NCBI RefSeq assembly: GCF_014203355.1
Contig: NZ_JACHIR010000001.1
Span: forward strand, 6,946,038 to 7,010,037
Length of the DNA stretch: 64,000 nucleotides
From: Kutzneria kofuensis
Lineage (GTDB): Bacteria > Actinomycetota > Actinomycetes > Mycobacteriales > Pseudonocardiaceae
Direction: 5' to 3'
Shown: in pieces, positions 35,355 to 45,134 of the stretch
How positions within the stretch are numbered: the first letter of the stretch is position 1
Layout: the number at the start of each line of letters is the position of its first letter
Made by a program: the position numbers and the translations under genes
Notes under the pieces: generated by a model
The model's input: only the letters and a program-made list of their open reading frames with translations
What the model was told of the DNA's origin: nothing
Databases searched by the model: none

Positions 35355-38093
35355 GTGTCCTCCAGACGCTGGGCCATCGCTGCCCTACTGACCGTGACAA
35401 TGGGCGCGGTGCCGGTCGTGGCGCAGGCCGCACCGACAGCACCGACGCCCCATACGGCCTTACCGAGCCAGCCGACGCTGGCCGGCAAGTTCGTGCCGGT
35501 GAAGCCGGCCCGCCTGCTCGACACCCGCGACGGCACCGGCGCGCACGGCATCGTCGCGCCGCTCGGCCCGAACTCCGGGCTGCCGCTGGATGTCGCCGAC
35601 ATCACCGGCAATCCCTCGGTCACGCCGACCGCCGTGGTGCTCAACGTCACCGTCACCAACGGCTCCCAGGACAGCTTCCTGTCGGTGAGCCCGACGAGTT
35701 TCACGCCGCCCAGCTCCAACGTCAACTTCCGGGCCGGCCAGACCGTGCCGAACCTGGTCACCGTGCAGGTGGACAGCGACAGCCCGGTGTACCTGTTCAA
35801 CCATGCCGGCACGGCCGACGTGATCGCCGACGTGTTCGGCTACTACACGCTCGACCGCGCCGGCAGCAGTTTCAACACAGTGTCGCCGACCCGCCTGCTG
35901 GACACCCGCGAGGGCACCGGAGCGATCGGGCCGGGGGCCACGCTGCCGCTTCAGGTGACCGGCCGGAACTCGATTCCGGCCAGCGGCGTCACGGCGGTGC
36001 AGCTCAACGTCACCGTCACCGATCCGACCGCGACCGGCTTCCTGTCGGTGTTCCCGAGCGGTACCCCGCTGCCGAACGTGTCGAACCTGAACTTCGCGGC
36101 GGGCGACACCGTCGCCAACTCGGTGCTGGTGCCGGTCGGCCCGGACGGCAGGATCGACCTGTACAACCGGTTCGGCCGGGTCGACGTGGTGGTGGACATC
36201 TCCGGCTACTACACCGGAAACCCGCCGGGCACGGTGCCGCAGGGCGGCGTCTACGAGTCGACGGACTCGCCGACCCGGGTGCTGGACACCCGCTCCGACG
36301 GCGGCCCGCTCGGCGTGGGCGAGTCGCGGGCGCTGACCGTCAGCGGCCTGCGCAGCATGGCCATCGGCCGCCCGATCGCCGTTGTGCTCAACGTGACGGT
36401 CGTCAACCCGACGGCGAGCGGCTTCGTCACCGTGTACCCGACCGGCTCGCCGGTGCCGACCGCGTCGAACATCGACTTCGGGCCGGGGCAGACGCTGTCC
36501 AACCTGGTCGTGGTGCCGGTCGGCGCGGACGGCAGGATCAACCTGTACAACCGGTTCGGCCAGGTCGACCTGGTGGTCGACATGTTCGGCTACTTCCAGG
36601 CCGGCCCCGACCTGTCCGTCGAGTCCGTCGGCTTCGCACAGTCCACAGTGGACGCCACTGCCGGCGGCGCCGCGGTCGACGTGAACTGGACCGTGGCCAA
36701 CCGCAACACGAACGCGACCTACGTCGGCGGCAGCATCATCCTGCGCCGCCTCGGCGCCCAGCCCGACACCTACTTCGGCCAGCCGGTCATCGAGAGCTTC
36801 GGGCCGAACACCTGCTGCGGCTCCGCGACCAAGGTCTCCGGCGACGCGCACCGCTCCAGCTACACCTACCGGCTGCCTGTGCCGGCGGTGTCGAACTCGA
36901 CGACCACACGCTGGGTCGTGTCGGCCGTCGAGTTCCGGGACGAGTTGGGCAACCTGCTCGTCGCCAGCGGCCACGATCTCGACGACTTCCACCCGGTGCT
37001 GACCGCCACCACCACGGTCGGCGGCAAGGCCCCCACCTACCAGCGCATCACCTACCAGACGCAGGGCCGGCCCTATCTCTACGCCGGCAGCACGACCTAC
37101 GCCGTCTTCCAGTTCGACGCGCAGGACGAGTCCGAGGGGTTCTGGCAAGGGGCGATCACGCTGACCGGCCCGGCCGGACAGACGCTGACCCGGACCTTCG
37201 GCCAGGTCGCGGTCGACGGCAACGAGCTCTCCAGTCCGTGCCAGGGCTGGAAGACCTCGCAGCAGTGCTCGGTGCCGGTGGTGTTCCCCAAGGGCATCGG
37301 GACCGGGCAGTGGGCGGTGTCCAAGCTCGTGCTGACCAGCGACGCCGGCACCACCGCCGTCTACGACCACCTCAGCACCGCCGTGATCACGGTGACCGAC
37401 AACAGTTCCGTGCAGGCCTCCGGGTTCGCTGTGACGCCCAATCCCGTGGACACCTGGCGGTCCGATGTGGACCTGACGTTGTGGACGCACATCAGCGGGG
37501 CCCGGCAGGGGGTCAGCCAGATCTTCGTGGACGCGGATTGCGCCGTGCTGACCAGCACGCCGACGGTCGGTCCCGACAGCTACTCCATCCCGCTCCGGAT
37601 CTACCGGGGCAGCAGCTACTGCGGCGTCAACGGCATCGCCGTGGTCGACGGGGCCGGCAACGTGGCCCTGTACGGCAAGCGCTACCTCGGCGCGCCCGAT
37701 CCCGGCCTGGTCGTCAACCGGGTCCCCGACACCACGCCGCCGTCGGTCAGCTCGGTGTCGGTCAGTCCCGCGACCGTCCCGGCCAGCCAGGTGGCCAGCA
37801 CCCGCTGTTTCGTCACGGCCCACGCCGCCATCGGCATGGCCGCGATCAACGGCTACAGCCAGGCCGTCTACAACGCCACCGGCCAGATCGTCGGCCAGTC
37901 CTTCGGCGGCATCGGCCAAGCGGCCGACGGCACCGTGACGTTCGAGGTCTACCTGAACAGCCCGGCGCCGCCCGGCGTCTACACGATCGGCTTCTCGCTG
38001 ACCGACGAGGGCCACCTGACCACGGCCTACGGTCCGCCCAACGGCCAGCCGATGCCCGGCGGCCCGCTGACGATCACCGTGACCGACGGTTAG
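35355..38093 (+). CDS. Large secreted protein with three PxRLLDTR-type beta repeats
   Basis: 912 aa from GTG 35355, giving a good signal peptide ([24 protein letters not shown]). Residues about 30-415 are three repeats of about 125 aa. Each opens with a P(A/T)R(L/V)LDTR motif, has a central [13 protein letters not shown] strand and closes with a V.D.FGYY or ISGYY motif. The remainder consists of Ig-like domains with several Cys ([23 protein letters not shown]). The repeat is common in actinobacterial exported proteins, often beside peptidoglycan or glycan hydrolases. No catalytic domain is evident, so I infer surface or glycan binding. Confidence 0.82.
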   Translation: MSSRRWAIAALLTVTMGAVPVVAQAAPTAPTPHTALPSQPTLAGKFVPVKPARLLDTRDGTGAHGIVAPLGPNSGLPLDVADITGNPSVTPTAVVLNVTVTNGSQDSFLSVSPTSFTPPSSNVNFRAGQTVPNLVTVQVDSDSPVYLFNHAGTADVIADVFGYYTLDRAGSSFNTVSPTRLLDTREGTGAIGPGATLPLQVTGRNSIPASGVTAVQLNVTVTDPTATGFLSVFPSGTPLPNVSNLNFAAGDTVANSVLVPVGPDGRIDLYNRFGRVDVVVDISGYYTGNPPGTVPQGGVYESTDSPTRVLDTRSDGGPLGVGESRALTVSGLRSMAIGRPIAVVLNVTVVNPTASGFVTVYPTGSPVPTASNIDFGPGQTLSNLVVVPVGADGRINLYNRFGQVDLVVDMFGYFQAGPDLSVESVGFAQSTVDATAGGAAVDVNWTVANRNTNATYVGGSIILRRLGAQPDTYFGQPVIESFGPNTCCGSATKVSGDAHRSSYTYRLPVPAVSNSTTTRWVVSAVEFRDELGNLLVASGHDLDDFHPVLTATTTVGGKAPTYQRITYQTQGRPYLYAGSTTYAVFQFDAQDESEGFWQGAITLTGPAGQTLTRTFGQVAVDGNELSSPCQGWKTSQQCSVPVVFPKGIGTGQWAVSKLVLTSDAGTTAVYDHLSTAVITVTDNSSVQASGFAVTPNPVDTWRSDVDLTLWTHISGARQGVSQIFVDADCAVLTSTPTVGPDSYSIPLRIYRGSSYCGVNGIAVVDGAGNVALYGKRYLGAPDPGLVVNRVPDTTPPSVSSVSVSPATVPASQVASTRCFVTAHAAIGMAAINGYSQAVYNATGQIVGQSFGGIGQAADGTVTFEVYLNSPAPPGVYTIGFSLTDEGHLTTAYGPPNGQPMPGGPLTITVTDG

Positions 38094-39238
38094 CCCATGT
38101 GGTGGTGGTCGGTGTGCCCGCCAGCGTCGGGCGCGCCGCCCATCATCTTCAGCATGTCCCGGCCGCCGGTGCGGAAGAACCGGACCACCAGCACCAGGCC
38201 GATGACCAGGAACACGATGTTGAGCCAGGTGGTGTAGTTCCACGAGATGCCGGCCTCGACGACGCGGGCCGAGCGGTCGGTCGGGGTCAGGCCGGTGACG
38301 CCGAACAGCAGCTCCACCAGGTAGCCGGCGCCGACCGTGGCGGCGAAGAACGTGCCGAGGACGAACAGCGCCATCCGGGTGCCGTAGTACTTCCGGTAGA
38401 TGGTCAGGATCGGCACGATCATCAGGTCGGCGAACACGAACGCGACCACGCCGCCGAAGCTGATGCCGCCGGTCCACAGCACGGCGGCCAGCGGCACGTT
38501 GCCGATCGAGCAGACGAAGCTGAGGACGGCCACGACCGGACCGACGATCGGCCCCCAGATGGCGCTCAGCACCGGGTGGTCGGCCAGGAAGAAGCCCTGC
38601 CAGAACGAGTCGGGCACCCAGGCGGCGACCGCGCCGGCGATCAGCAGGCCGATCACCAGGTCCCGGAGGATGGCCGCCCACTCCATCACGAACACGTGCG
38701 CGACGGCGGTGAAACCGTCGCGGGACAACAACTTCCGGCCGTTGAGAGACATGTCCATCGCGGCGTGGCCCTCCATCGAGCCGGCGATGCCCTTGTCCGC
38801 CTGCTCGCGGGCCTTGGCCACCAGCCGTTCACGCAGGAAGAGGCGGAACAGCAGCGCCAGCAGCACGATCATGATCGGTCCGCCGACGAACTCGGCCACG
38901 GTGAACTGCCAGCCCAGCAGCAGCGCCAGGATCACGCCGAGCTCCACCACCAGGTTGGTGGAGGCGATCTCGAAGGCCATCGCCGCGGTGAAGTTCGCGC
39001 CCTTGCGGAACAGCGCCCGGGCCAGCGCCACCGCCGCGTACGAACACGAGGAGGACGCGGCGCCGAGGCCGGCCGCGATGGTCAGCGAGCGGGGCGAGTC
39101 GGTGCCCAGCAGTCTGACCACTGTGGACCGTCGGACGACCGCCTGCACCACCGCCGACAGGGCAAAACCCAGGATCAGCGCCCAGAGGATCTCCCACGTC
39201 ATCGAGCCCGCCATGGCCAACGCATCCACGATGAACAT
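38090..39238 (-). CDS. Permease of the UPF0718/DUF318 (YraQ/ArsP-like) family
   Basis: 382 aa from ATG 39238. About eight TM segments occur in two blocks separated by a soluble loop (residues about 135-170). Family motifs are SSSCSYAAVALARALFRKGA and, in the second half, CSIGNVPLAAVLWTGG. The C-terminus is His-rich ([10 protein letters not shown]), pointing to metal handling. A CsoR-type inverted repeat lies just above the start codon. I infer metal or metalloid efflux or transport. Confidence 0.88.
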   Translation of the reverse strand: MFIVDALAMAGSMTWEILWALILGFALSAVVQAVVRRSTVVRLLGTDSPRSLTIAAGLGAASSSCSYAAVALARALFRKGANFTAAMAFEIASTNLVVELGVILALLLGWQFTVAEFVGGPIMIVLLALLFRLFLRERLVAKAREQADKGIAGSMEGHAAMDMSLNGRKLLSRDGFTAVAHVFVMEWAAILRDLVIGLLIAGAVAAWVPDSFWQGFFLADHPVLSAIWGPIVGPVVAVLSFVCSIGNVPLAAVLWTGGISFGGVVAFVFADLMIVPILTIYRKYYGTRMALFVLGTFFAATVGAGYLVELLFGVTGLTPTDRSARVVEAGISWNYTTWLNIVFLVIGLVLVVRFFRTGGRDMLKMMGGAPDAGGHTDHHHMG

Positions 39239-39248
39239 GGAGGGAGCA

Positions 39249-39263
39249 TACCCCCTGGGGGTA
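39249..39263. promoter_or_regulatory. CsoR/RcnR-type metal-responsive operator
   Basis: TACCCCCTGGGGGTA is a perfect inverted repeat around a single central T, lying 10 nt upstream of the permease start and 35 nt from the divergent SDR start. G-tract palindromes of this form (TACCC..GGGTA) are the known operator type for copper- and nickel-sensing CsoR/RcnR repressors. No csoR gene is in the window. Confidence 0.65.
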
Positions 39264-39298
39264 ATTCTGCCAGTCCGCTCACCCGTAGGGTGGCGTTC

Positions 39299-40006
39299 AT
39301 GAACGATCCAGTGCTGCTGATCACCGGCGGCTCCAGCGGACTGGGCGCCGCCACCGCGGCCGCCGCCGCGCGGGCGGGCTACCGCCTGGTCCTGACCGCC
39401 CGCGGCGTCGATCGGCTGGCCGCGTTCGCCGCCGGCCTCGGCGGCCCCGAGCGGGTGCTCACGCTGCCGTGCGATGTCGGCGACTGGTCCCAGATCAGCG
39501 GCGTCGTCGCCAAGACGGAGGAGACCTTCGGGCGGCTGGACGCCGTTTTCGCCAACGCCGGCAGCAGCGTCGGCACCTCCTTCCTCGGCCGCTCCGGCGA
39601 GGATCCCGAGCTGTGGCGGGAGATGGTCGTCACCAACGTCTGCGGCCCCGCCTACACCGCCCGCGCCGCCTTGCCGGCGCTGATGCGATCCCGCGGCCAC
39701 CTGGTGCTCACCGGCTCCGCCTCCGGCCGGGGCGTGCGGCCCGGCAGTCTCTACTCGGCGACGAAGTGGGCCGTCACCGGCCTGGCGCAGGCCATCCGCG
39801 CCGAATGCGTCGGCACCGGTGTCCGCGTGACGATCGTCCAGCCGGGACTGGTGGACACCGAGGCGATTCCCGCCGACCGCAAGGACGATCCCAAGCTGGA
39901 TCCGGCGGACGTGGCCCGGGCGGTGCTGTACGCGCTGGAACAGCCGTCCACTGTGGACGTCAACGAGATCGTGATCCGGCCGGTGGGACAGGACGCCTAC
40001 AAGTAG
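39299..40006 (+). CDS. Short-chain dehydrogenase/reductase
   Basis: 235 aa. The NAD(P)-binding TGGSSGLGAAT motif, the NAG motif (FANAGSSVG), the catalytic Ser (LTGSASGRG) and YSATKWA (Tyr/Lys) are all present, a complete classical SDR. The substrate is unknown. The gene overlaps the 3' end of the GlxA-type regulator on the other strand by 10 nt and may share the CsoR-like operator region with the permease. Confidence 0.93.
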   Translation: MNDPVLLITGGSSGLGAATAAAAARAGYRLVLTARGVDRLAAFAAGLGGPERVLTLPCDVGDWSQISGVVAKTEETFGRLDAVFANAGSSVGTSFLGRSGEDPELWREMVVTNVCGPAYTARAALPALMRSRGHLVLTGSASGRGVRPGSLYSATKWAVTGLAQAIRAECVGTGVRVTIVQPGLVDTEAIPADRKDDPKLDPADVARAVLYALEQPSTVDVNEIVIRPVGQDAYK

Positions 40007-40986
40007 GGGCTGGCCGCCCGCTTCGCACTGAAGCTTCGCCGGTACGCCAGCGGCGCCACCCCGACCGCGGCGTTGAGGTGCTGCCGCAGCGACGCCGTTG
40101 TGCCGAAGCCGGCGTCGCGGGCGATGCGCTCCACCGACAGATCCGTCGACTCCAGCAGGTGCCGGGCTCGCTCCACTCGTTCCCGCAGCAGCCACTGGCC
40201 GGGGCTGAGGCCGGTCTCCTCGCGGAAGCGGCGGGTGAACGTCCGTACGCTCATCCGGGCGTGGGCGGCGAGCCGGCGCAGGTCGAGGGGCTGGTCGAGG
40301 CGCTCGGTCATCCACTGCCGGGTGGCGGAGGTGCCGGCGTCGGTGACCTCGGGCACGGGACGTTCGATGAACTGCCGCTGGCCGCCGTCCCGCCACGCCG
40401 GCACGACCACCCGTCGGGCGGCGTGGTTGGCGACCTCGCTGCCGTGGTCCGTGCGCACGATGTGCAGGCACAGGTCGATGCCGGCGGCAGCGCCGGCCGA
40501 CGTCAGCACCTTGCCGTCGTCGACGAACAGCACATCCGGGGTCACCCGGACCTGGGGATGCAGCGCCGCCAGCTCGTCGGCGTGACACCAGTGGGTGGTG
40601 GCCTCGCGGCCGTCGAGCAGCCCGGCGGCGGCCAGCACGAACGCGCCCGTGCAGATCGACACCCAGCGGGCGTGGGCCGGCACCGTGTCCAAGGCGGCCT
40701 TGAGCTGCGGCGACAGCTCGGGTTCGGACATCAGCGGCCCCTCGTACGGGCCAGGAATGACGACAGTGTCCGCGGTGGCGAGGATCTCCGGCCCGTGGTC
40801 GGGCATCAGCCGGAAGCCGGCCGTCGTCCGCACCGGCCCGCCGTCGAGCGTGCAGGTCAGCGTCTCGTACAGCGGGCGACCGGCGGCCAACGATGCGGAG
40901 GTGAACACCCGGGAGGCGATGCTCAGGTCGAACGCCACCACGTTCTCCAGCGCCAGCACCACCACGCGATGAGCCACCTGCTTCAT
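39997..40986 (-). CDS. GlxA-type transcriptional regulator (DJ-1/PfpI plus AraC)
   Basis: 329 aa with ATG 40986 chosen (ATG 41040 is possible). The N-terminal DJ-1/PfpI-like domain includes WVSICTGAFVLAAAGLLDG, with the usual Cys, and ATTHW. The C-terminal AraC region has RRLAAHARMSVRTFTRRF and ERIARDAGFGTTASLRQHL. It diverges from the MFS transporter at 41094, a plausible target. This is a second, distinct member beside the one at 5688. Confidence 0.9.
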   Translation of the reverse strand: MKQVAHRVVVLALENVVAFDLSIASRVFTSASLAAGRPLYETLTCTLDGGPVRTTAGFRLMPDHGPEILATADTVVIPGPYEGPLMSEPELSPQLKAALDTVPAHARWVSICTGAFVLAAAGLLDGREATTHWCHADELAALHPQVRVTPDVLFVDDGKVLTSAGAAAGIDLCLHIVRTDHGSEVANHAARRVVVPAWRDGGQRQFIERPVPEVTDAGTSATRQWMTERLDQPLDLRRLAAHARMSVRTFTRRFREETGLSPGQWLLRERVERARHLLESTDLSVERIARDAGFGTTASLRQHLNAAVGVAPLAYRRSFSAKRAASPYL

Positions 40987-41093
40987 CGCCGCCACCTCCA
41001 CCGCTCGGATCGCCGCCGCCTTGGCCCGATTCTTGCACATAGTGGCTTCCGGGCCACTCGTTCAAGCCGGCCACGCTTGTCAGGATCTCCGAC

Positions 41094-42359
41094 GTGGTGA
41101 AGCTGCATCGGGCCTGGTGGGTGGCCGCCGTCACATTCGTCGCGCTGGTCGGCGCGGCCGGTTTCCGGGCGACGCCCGGTGTTCTGATGAACCCGTTGCA
41201 CGCCGAGTTCGGCTGGTCGATGGGCACGATCTCGGCCGCCGTCTCCGTCAACCTCGCGCTCTACGGGCTGACCTCGCCGTTCGCCGCCGCGCTGATGGAA
41301 CGCTTCGGCATCCGCCGGGTGGTGTCGGTGGCGCTGCTGGTGGTCGCCGCCGGCAGCGGATTGACGGTGTTCATGACCGCCAGCTGGGAGCTCATCCTCT
41401 GCTGGGGTGTGCTGGTCGGCCTCGGCACGGGATCGATGGCGCTGGCGTTCGTCGCCACCGTCACCAGTGCGTGGTTCGTCAAGCACCGCGGCATCGTCAC
41501 CGGCGTGCTCACCGCCGGCGGCGCCGCCGGGCAGTTGGTGTTCCTGCCGGCGCTGGCATCCATCGCCGACTCCGTGGGCTGGCGGATCGCCGCGCTGACG
41601 GTCGCCGCCGCGGCATTGGTCGTCGTGCCGCTGGTGGCGTGGCTGCTGCGCGACCGTCCCGAGGACATCGGCCTGCTCGCCTACGGCGCGACCAAACCGC
41701 AGCCGCGACCCGTGATCACGGTCAGCGCCGGCCGGCGGGCGATCCAGGTCCTGGCGTCAGCCGCCCGTACCCGCAACTTCTGGCTGCTCGCCGCCGGGTT
41801 CGCCATCTGCGGCGCCACCACCAACGGCCTCGTCGGCACGCACTTCATCCCCGCCGCGATGGACCACGGCATGGGGGAGACTGCCGCCGCGAGCCTGCTG
41901 GCGCTGGTCGGCGTGTTCGACATCGCCGGCACGATCTTCTCCGGCTGGCTCACCGACCGCCTCGACTCCCGGGTGCTGCTCGGGGCCTACTACGGCCTGC
42001 GCGGGCTGTCCCTGTTCGCGCTGCCCAGCCTGTTCGCCGGCACCACCCAGCCCAGCATGCTGGTGTTCATCGTCTTCTACGGCCTGGACTGGGTCGCCAC
42101 CGTGCCGCCGACCGTCGCCCTGTGCCGCCGCTACTACGGCACCGCCGGGCCCATCGTCTTCGGCTGGGTGTTCGCCTCCCACCAGGTCGGCGCCGCCTTC
42201 GCCGCGGTGGCCGCCGGCATCGTCCGCGACCAGCTCGGCAACTACGACCTGGCCTGGTACATCGCCGGCCTGCTCAGCTGCGCCGCCGCCGCGCTGTCCC
42301 TGCTCATGCTGGCCACCCGCCGCCGCGCCGCCACCCCCGAACCCGCCATGGCCGCTTGA
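41094..42359 (+). CDS. MFS transporter (oxalate:formate/monocarboxylate-like)
   Basis: 421 aa from GTG 41094. There are twelve TM segments in two halves. The N-terminal half has a FGWSMGTISAAVSVNLALYG opening and an MERFGIRRV loop, the second a SGWLTDRLDSRVLL loop. The pattern fits the OFA/monocarboxylate-porter branch of MFS. The substrate is unknown; the divergent GlxA-type regulator suggests inducible expression. Confidence 0.9.
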   Translation: MVKLHRAWWVAAVTFVALVGAAGFRATPGVLMNPLHAEFGWSMGTISAAVSVNLALYGLTSPFAAALMERFGIRRVVSVALLVVAAGSGLTVFMTASWELILCWGVLVGLGTGSMALAFVATVTSAWFVKHRGIVTGVLTAGGAAGQLVFLPALASIADSVGWRIAALTVAAAALVVVPLVAWLLRDRPEDIGLLAYGATKPQPRPVITVSAGRRAIQVLASAARTRNFWLLAAGFAICGATTNGLVGTHFIPAAMDHGMGETAAASLLALVGVFDIAGTIFSGWLTDRLDSRVLLGAYYGLRGLSLFALPSLFAGTTQPSMLVFIVFYGLDWVATVPPTVALCRRYYGTAGPIVFGWVFASHQVGAAFAAVAAGIVRDQLGNYDLAWYIAGLLSCAAAALSLLMLATRRRAATPEPAMAA

Positions 42360-42360
42360 A

Positions 42361-42478
42361 CCCCCGCGAGTCCCGTTCTGCGGCATACCGAAATGTCAGA
42401 TCCGGGCAGATCTTGGACTCGGTCCAAGATCTGCCGGAAACCGACATTCGGTGTGCCTGAGAGCGGGACTCGCGGGGG
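42361..42478. repeat. Long imperfect hairpin (about 118 nt) between convergent genes
   Basis: The outer arms CCCCCGCGAGTCCCG (42361-42375) and CGGGACTCGCGGGGG (42464-42478) are exact complements. The inner arms GGCAGATCTTGGAC (42405-42418) and GTCCAAGATCTGCC (42422-42435) are exact complements around a 3-nt loop. In between, ACCGAAATGTC and GACATTCGGT pair with one bulge. It begins 1 nt after the MFS stop codon and ends 8 nt before the aminopropyltransferase stop, so it can terminate both. Its length and nested symmetry also resemble a small mobile or repetitive element. Confidence 0.8.
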
Positions 42479-42486
42479 GAACAAGC

Positions 42487-43359
42487 TCAGGACTGGTGGC
42501 GGACCCGGTACGGCGGCACGGAGTTGCCGGCGAGGGCCTCGGCGTCGATGGAGACGGGGCGGTAGCCGAGACCGGGCAGCCGGGACTGCATCAGCGCCGT
42601 CGGGTCCGCGACTTCGTCGGCGCGGCCGAACAGGTACGCCCACTCGTGCTCGTCGGAGCCGTAGTACGCGGTGGTGGCGAAGACCTCGTTGAACCGCCGC
42701 CACGAGGTGAGCAAAGTCTGGTTGCGCCACATGGTCTGGCAGCCGGCCTGGGTGACGACAACTCCGCCGGGGGCGAGCACGGCCTTGCACATCGTCAGGA
42801 ACTCGACGCCGTAGAGCCGGTTGTGCTGCGCCTCCTCCTCCCGCTCGTCGGGGAGGTCGACCAGCACGATGTCGTAGCGCTGGTCACCGTCGGCGGCGTC
42901 GACCAGGTACTGCCAGCCGTCGGCGTAGTGCACCTTCACCGGGCCCTCGCCGCGCTCGGCGCGGGCCAGCTCCTCGGGGGTGTAGCCGTACGGCAGGTGC
43001 TCGGCGCAGAGCTTGACGGCCTCGGTGTCGATGTCCACGTGGTCGACGCGGGTCGCGCCGGCGGCGACGGCCATCTGGCAGACGACGCCCTCGCTGGAGC
43101 CGACGACCAGCACCGACTCGATCCTGTCGGCCAGCAGCAGCGCCGGCACCATCAGCGCCTCGTGATAGGTCAGCTGGCTGAACTCGGTGCTCTGCCGGTC
43201 GTTGTCGCAGAACAGCGACACGCCCTGCTCGGTGCGGGCGATGACGACGTGCTGGAAGGCGGTGTCGCCCTCGTGGATCACCTCGTGCAGGTCCCAGATC
43301 CGGGTCAGGCCGTGGCCCACCGGCTCGTGGATCTGGGTGGTTCGTTCCAACGTGGTCAC
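42487..43359 (-). CDS. speE: Spermidine synthase-like polyamine aminopropyltransferase
   Basis: 290 aa. The spermidine synthase fold shows FCDNDRQSTEFSQLTYHEAL (substrate lid), the nucleotide site VLVVGSSEGVVCQMA, VDIDTEAVKLCAEHLP and the catalytic Asp in IVLVDLPDE. It should transfer aminopropyl from decarboxylated SAM to putrescine or a similar diamine. It is the last gene of a three-gene minus-strand set with SAM decarboxylase and a PLP decarboxylase, which together make spermidine. Confidence 0.88.
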   Translation of the reverse strand: MTTLERTTQIHEPVGHGLTRIWDLHEVIHEGDTAFQHVVIARTEQGVSLFCDNDRQSTEFSQLTYHEALMVPALLLADRIESVLVVGSSEGVVCQMAVAAGATRVDHVDIDTEAVKLCAEHLPYGYTPEELARAERGEGPVKVHYADGWQYLVDAADGDQRYDIVLVDLPDEREEEAQHNRLYGVEFLTMCKAVLAPGGVVVTQAGCQTMWRNQTLLTSWRRFNEVFATTAYYGSDEHEWAYLFGRADEVADPTALMQSRLPGLGYRPVSIDAEALAGNSVPPYRVRHQS

Positions 43360-43395
43360 TTGCTTCTCACAATCTGCTTGGGTGGCAAGGGAAAG

Positions 43396-43779
43396 TCAGT
43401 CGTCCTTGCCGCGGCGGATGGTCTTCGCGTGCACGACGGGCGTGCGCAGCGCCTCGGCGAGCAGCTGCACGGCGACCTCCGGCTTGGCCCGGTGGCCACA
43501 GGTGAAGACGTCGACGAAGACCGACCCGATCTCTGGGTAGGTGTGCAGCGAGGCGTGCGACTCCGACAGCAGCGCCAGCACGGTGACACCCTGCGGCTCG
43601 AACCGCTTGGAGGTCACGTCCAACACGGTCGCCCCGGCCTGATCCAGCACGCTGGTCAGGATGTCGCGCAGCAACGCCTCGTCGTTGAGCAGATCGGCGT
43701 CGATGCCCTCCATCTCCGCGAGGACGTGCTGTCCGGTGAACGACCCGACGGTCTGCACCGAGCCCAGTACTCCGGTCAT
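43396..43779 (-). CDS. speH: S-adenosylmethionine decarboxylase proenzyme
   Basis: 127 aa, the short bacterial class (1B). The self-processing site SESHASLHTYPE is present: cleavage between Glu73 and Ser74 would make the pyruvoyl cofactor. The downstream FTCGHRAKPE contains the conserved Cys and His. It supplies decarboxylated SAM to the adjacent aminopropyltransferase (36-nt gap). Confidence 0.95.
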   Translation of the reverse strand: MTGVLGSVQTVGSFTGQHVLAEMEGIDADLLNDEALLRDILTSVLDQAGATVLDVTSKRFEPQGVTVLALLSESHASLHTYPEIGSVFVDVFTCGHRAKPEVAVQLLAEALRTPVVHAKTIRRGKDD

Positions 43780-43851
43780 CTATCACTCCCTACTGTTCCA
43801 GGTGAAGACAGACCTCCGGTGAGGCCTGTGCGCAAAACTCGGGTGGAGTGC

Positions 43852-45069
43852 TCAGACGCAGTGCGTCGGGAGCGGTGCGAAACCGTTGAACGCTATGGAG
43901 GAGTAGCTCGCCGTGTAGGCGCCGGTATTGAGGAAGTCGACGTGGTCGCCGGCGCGCAGCTCCATCGGCAGCCGGTAGACGTTGTGCTGGTACAACACGT
44001 CGTCACCGTCGCAGGTGGGGCCCGCGAGACACACGGGTCCCGTCTCGCCGTCGCGGCCAGGCGTCGAGAGCAGGTACGTGATGTACTCGTTCTCGGTCTC
44101 GGCCAAGCCGTTGTACCGGCCCACGTCCAGGTAAACCCAGCGCTTGTCGTCCACAGTGGACTTACGGGAGACCAGGACGACCTCGGAGCGCAGCAGACCG
44201 GCGTCGGAGACCAGGAACCGGCCCGGTTCCAGCACCAGCCGCGGCTGGGCGGCGAAGTGCTTCGTCACGGAGGCCGTGATCGCCGCGGCGAAGTCGGCCA
44301 GCGGCGGCGCGGGACGGCTGTAGCGGCCGGGCAGTCCGCCGCCGATGTTGAGCATGGTCAGCTCAACGCCCTCGGCGGCGAGCTTGGCCGTGATCTCCCC
44401 GGCCTGTTCGATCGCCGCGTCCCAGGCCCGTGGGTCCAACTGCTGCGAGCCCACGTGGAAGGACACCCCGGCCGGCGTCAGGCCCAGCTCGGCGGCCTTG
44501 GCCAGCAGTTGGGTGGCCATGTCCGGGGCGCAGCCGAACTTGTGGCCGAACGGCGTCAGCGAACCGGTGTCGGCCAGCACGATCCGGCAGAACACCGTCG
44601 AGCCCGGCGCCGCCTCGGCGATGGCCTCCAGATCGGCGTCGCTGTCGGTGGTGAACAGCCGCACACCGCGCTGGTAGGCGTAGCCGATGTCGGCTCGTTT
44701 CTTGATCGTGTTGCCGTACGAGATCTGCTCCGGACGGGCGCCTTCGGCCAGGCACAGGTCGATCTCCGGCGGGCTCGCCACGTCGAAGTGCGCGCCCAGT
44801 TCGACCAGCAGGCGCACGACCTCGCGGGCCGGATTCGCCTTGACGGCGTAGTAGAGCTTCGCCCCGGCGAACGCCTGGGACAGCTCCTCGTAGCGCTCGC
44901 GGATCGTCGCCAGATCGACGACCAGGCAGGGGGTTGCGGGCTTGCACCGCTCGAGGTACTCGCGGATACGGGCTATCGCCCCGGTCAGCTCCACCGCTGT
45001 CGGCGGAGGTGTCGCCGTGTCGACTGTTTCCGTCGGCTGCGGCGCCATGACGGCGAGGCTCTGTCCCAT
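43852..45069 (-). CDS. Fold-III PLP decarboxylase (ornithine/lysine decarboxylase type)
   Basis: 405 aa. The alanine-racemase-fold decarboxylase has the PLP Lys77 in YYAVKANP, the HVGSQQLDP block, the Gly-rich phosphate loop IGGGLPGRY, EPGRFLVSDAG and the catalytic Cys in GPTCDGDD. These residues fit ornithine or lysine decarboxylases rather than DapF-linked diaminopimelate decarboxylase. As first gene of the polyamine set it should make putrescine or cadaverine for aminopropylation. The N-terminal 25 residues are Pro/Thr-rich and probably disordered. Confidence 0.9.
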   Translation of the reverse strand: MGQSLAVMAPQPTETVDTATPPPTAVELTGAIARIREYLERCKPATPCLVVDLATIRERYEELSQAFAGAKLYYAVKANPAREVVRLLVELGAHFDVASPPEIDLCLAEGARPEQISYGNTIKKRADIGYAYQRGVRLFTTDSDADLEAIAEAAPGSTVFCRIVLADTGSLTPFGHKFGCAPDMATQLLAKAAELGLTPAGVSFHVGSQQLDPRAWDAAIEQAGEITAKLAAEGVELTMLNIGGGLPGRYSRPAPPLADFAAAITASVTKHFAAQPRLVLEPGRFLVSDAGLLRSEVVLVSRKSTVDDKRWVYLDVGRYNGLAETENEYITYLLSTPGRDGETGPVCLAGPTCDGDDVLYQHNVYRLPMELRAGDHVDFLNTGAYTASYSSIAFNGFAPLPTHCV

Positions 45070-45134
45070 TCCGCTACGTACCTACCATTCTCGGGTCAGT
45101 GTGTGCGTCGACCCGTTCGCCGCTTGGGTGGTCA

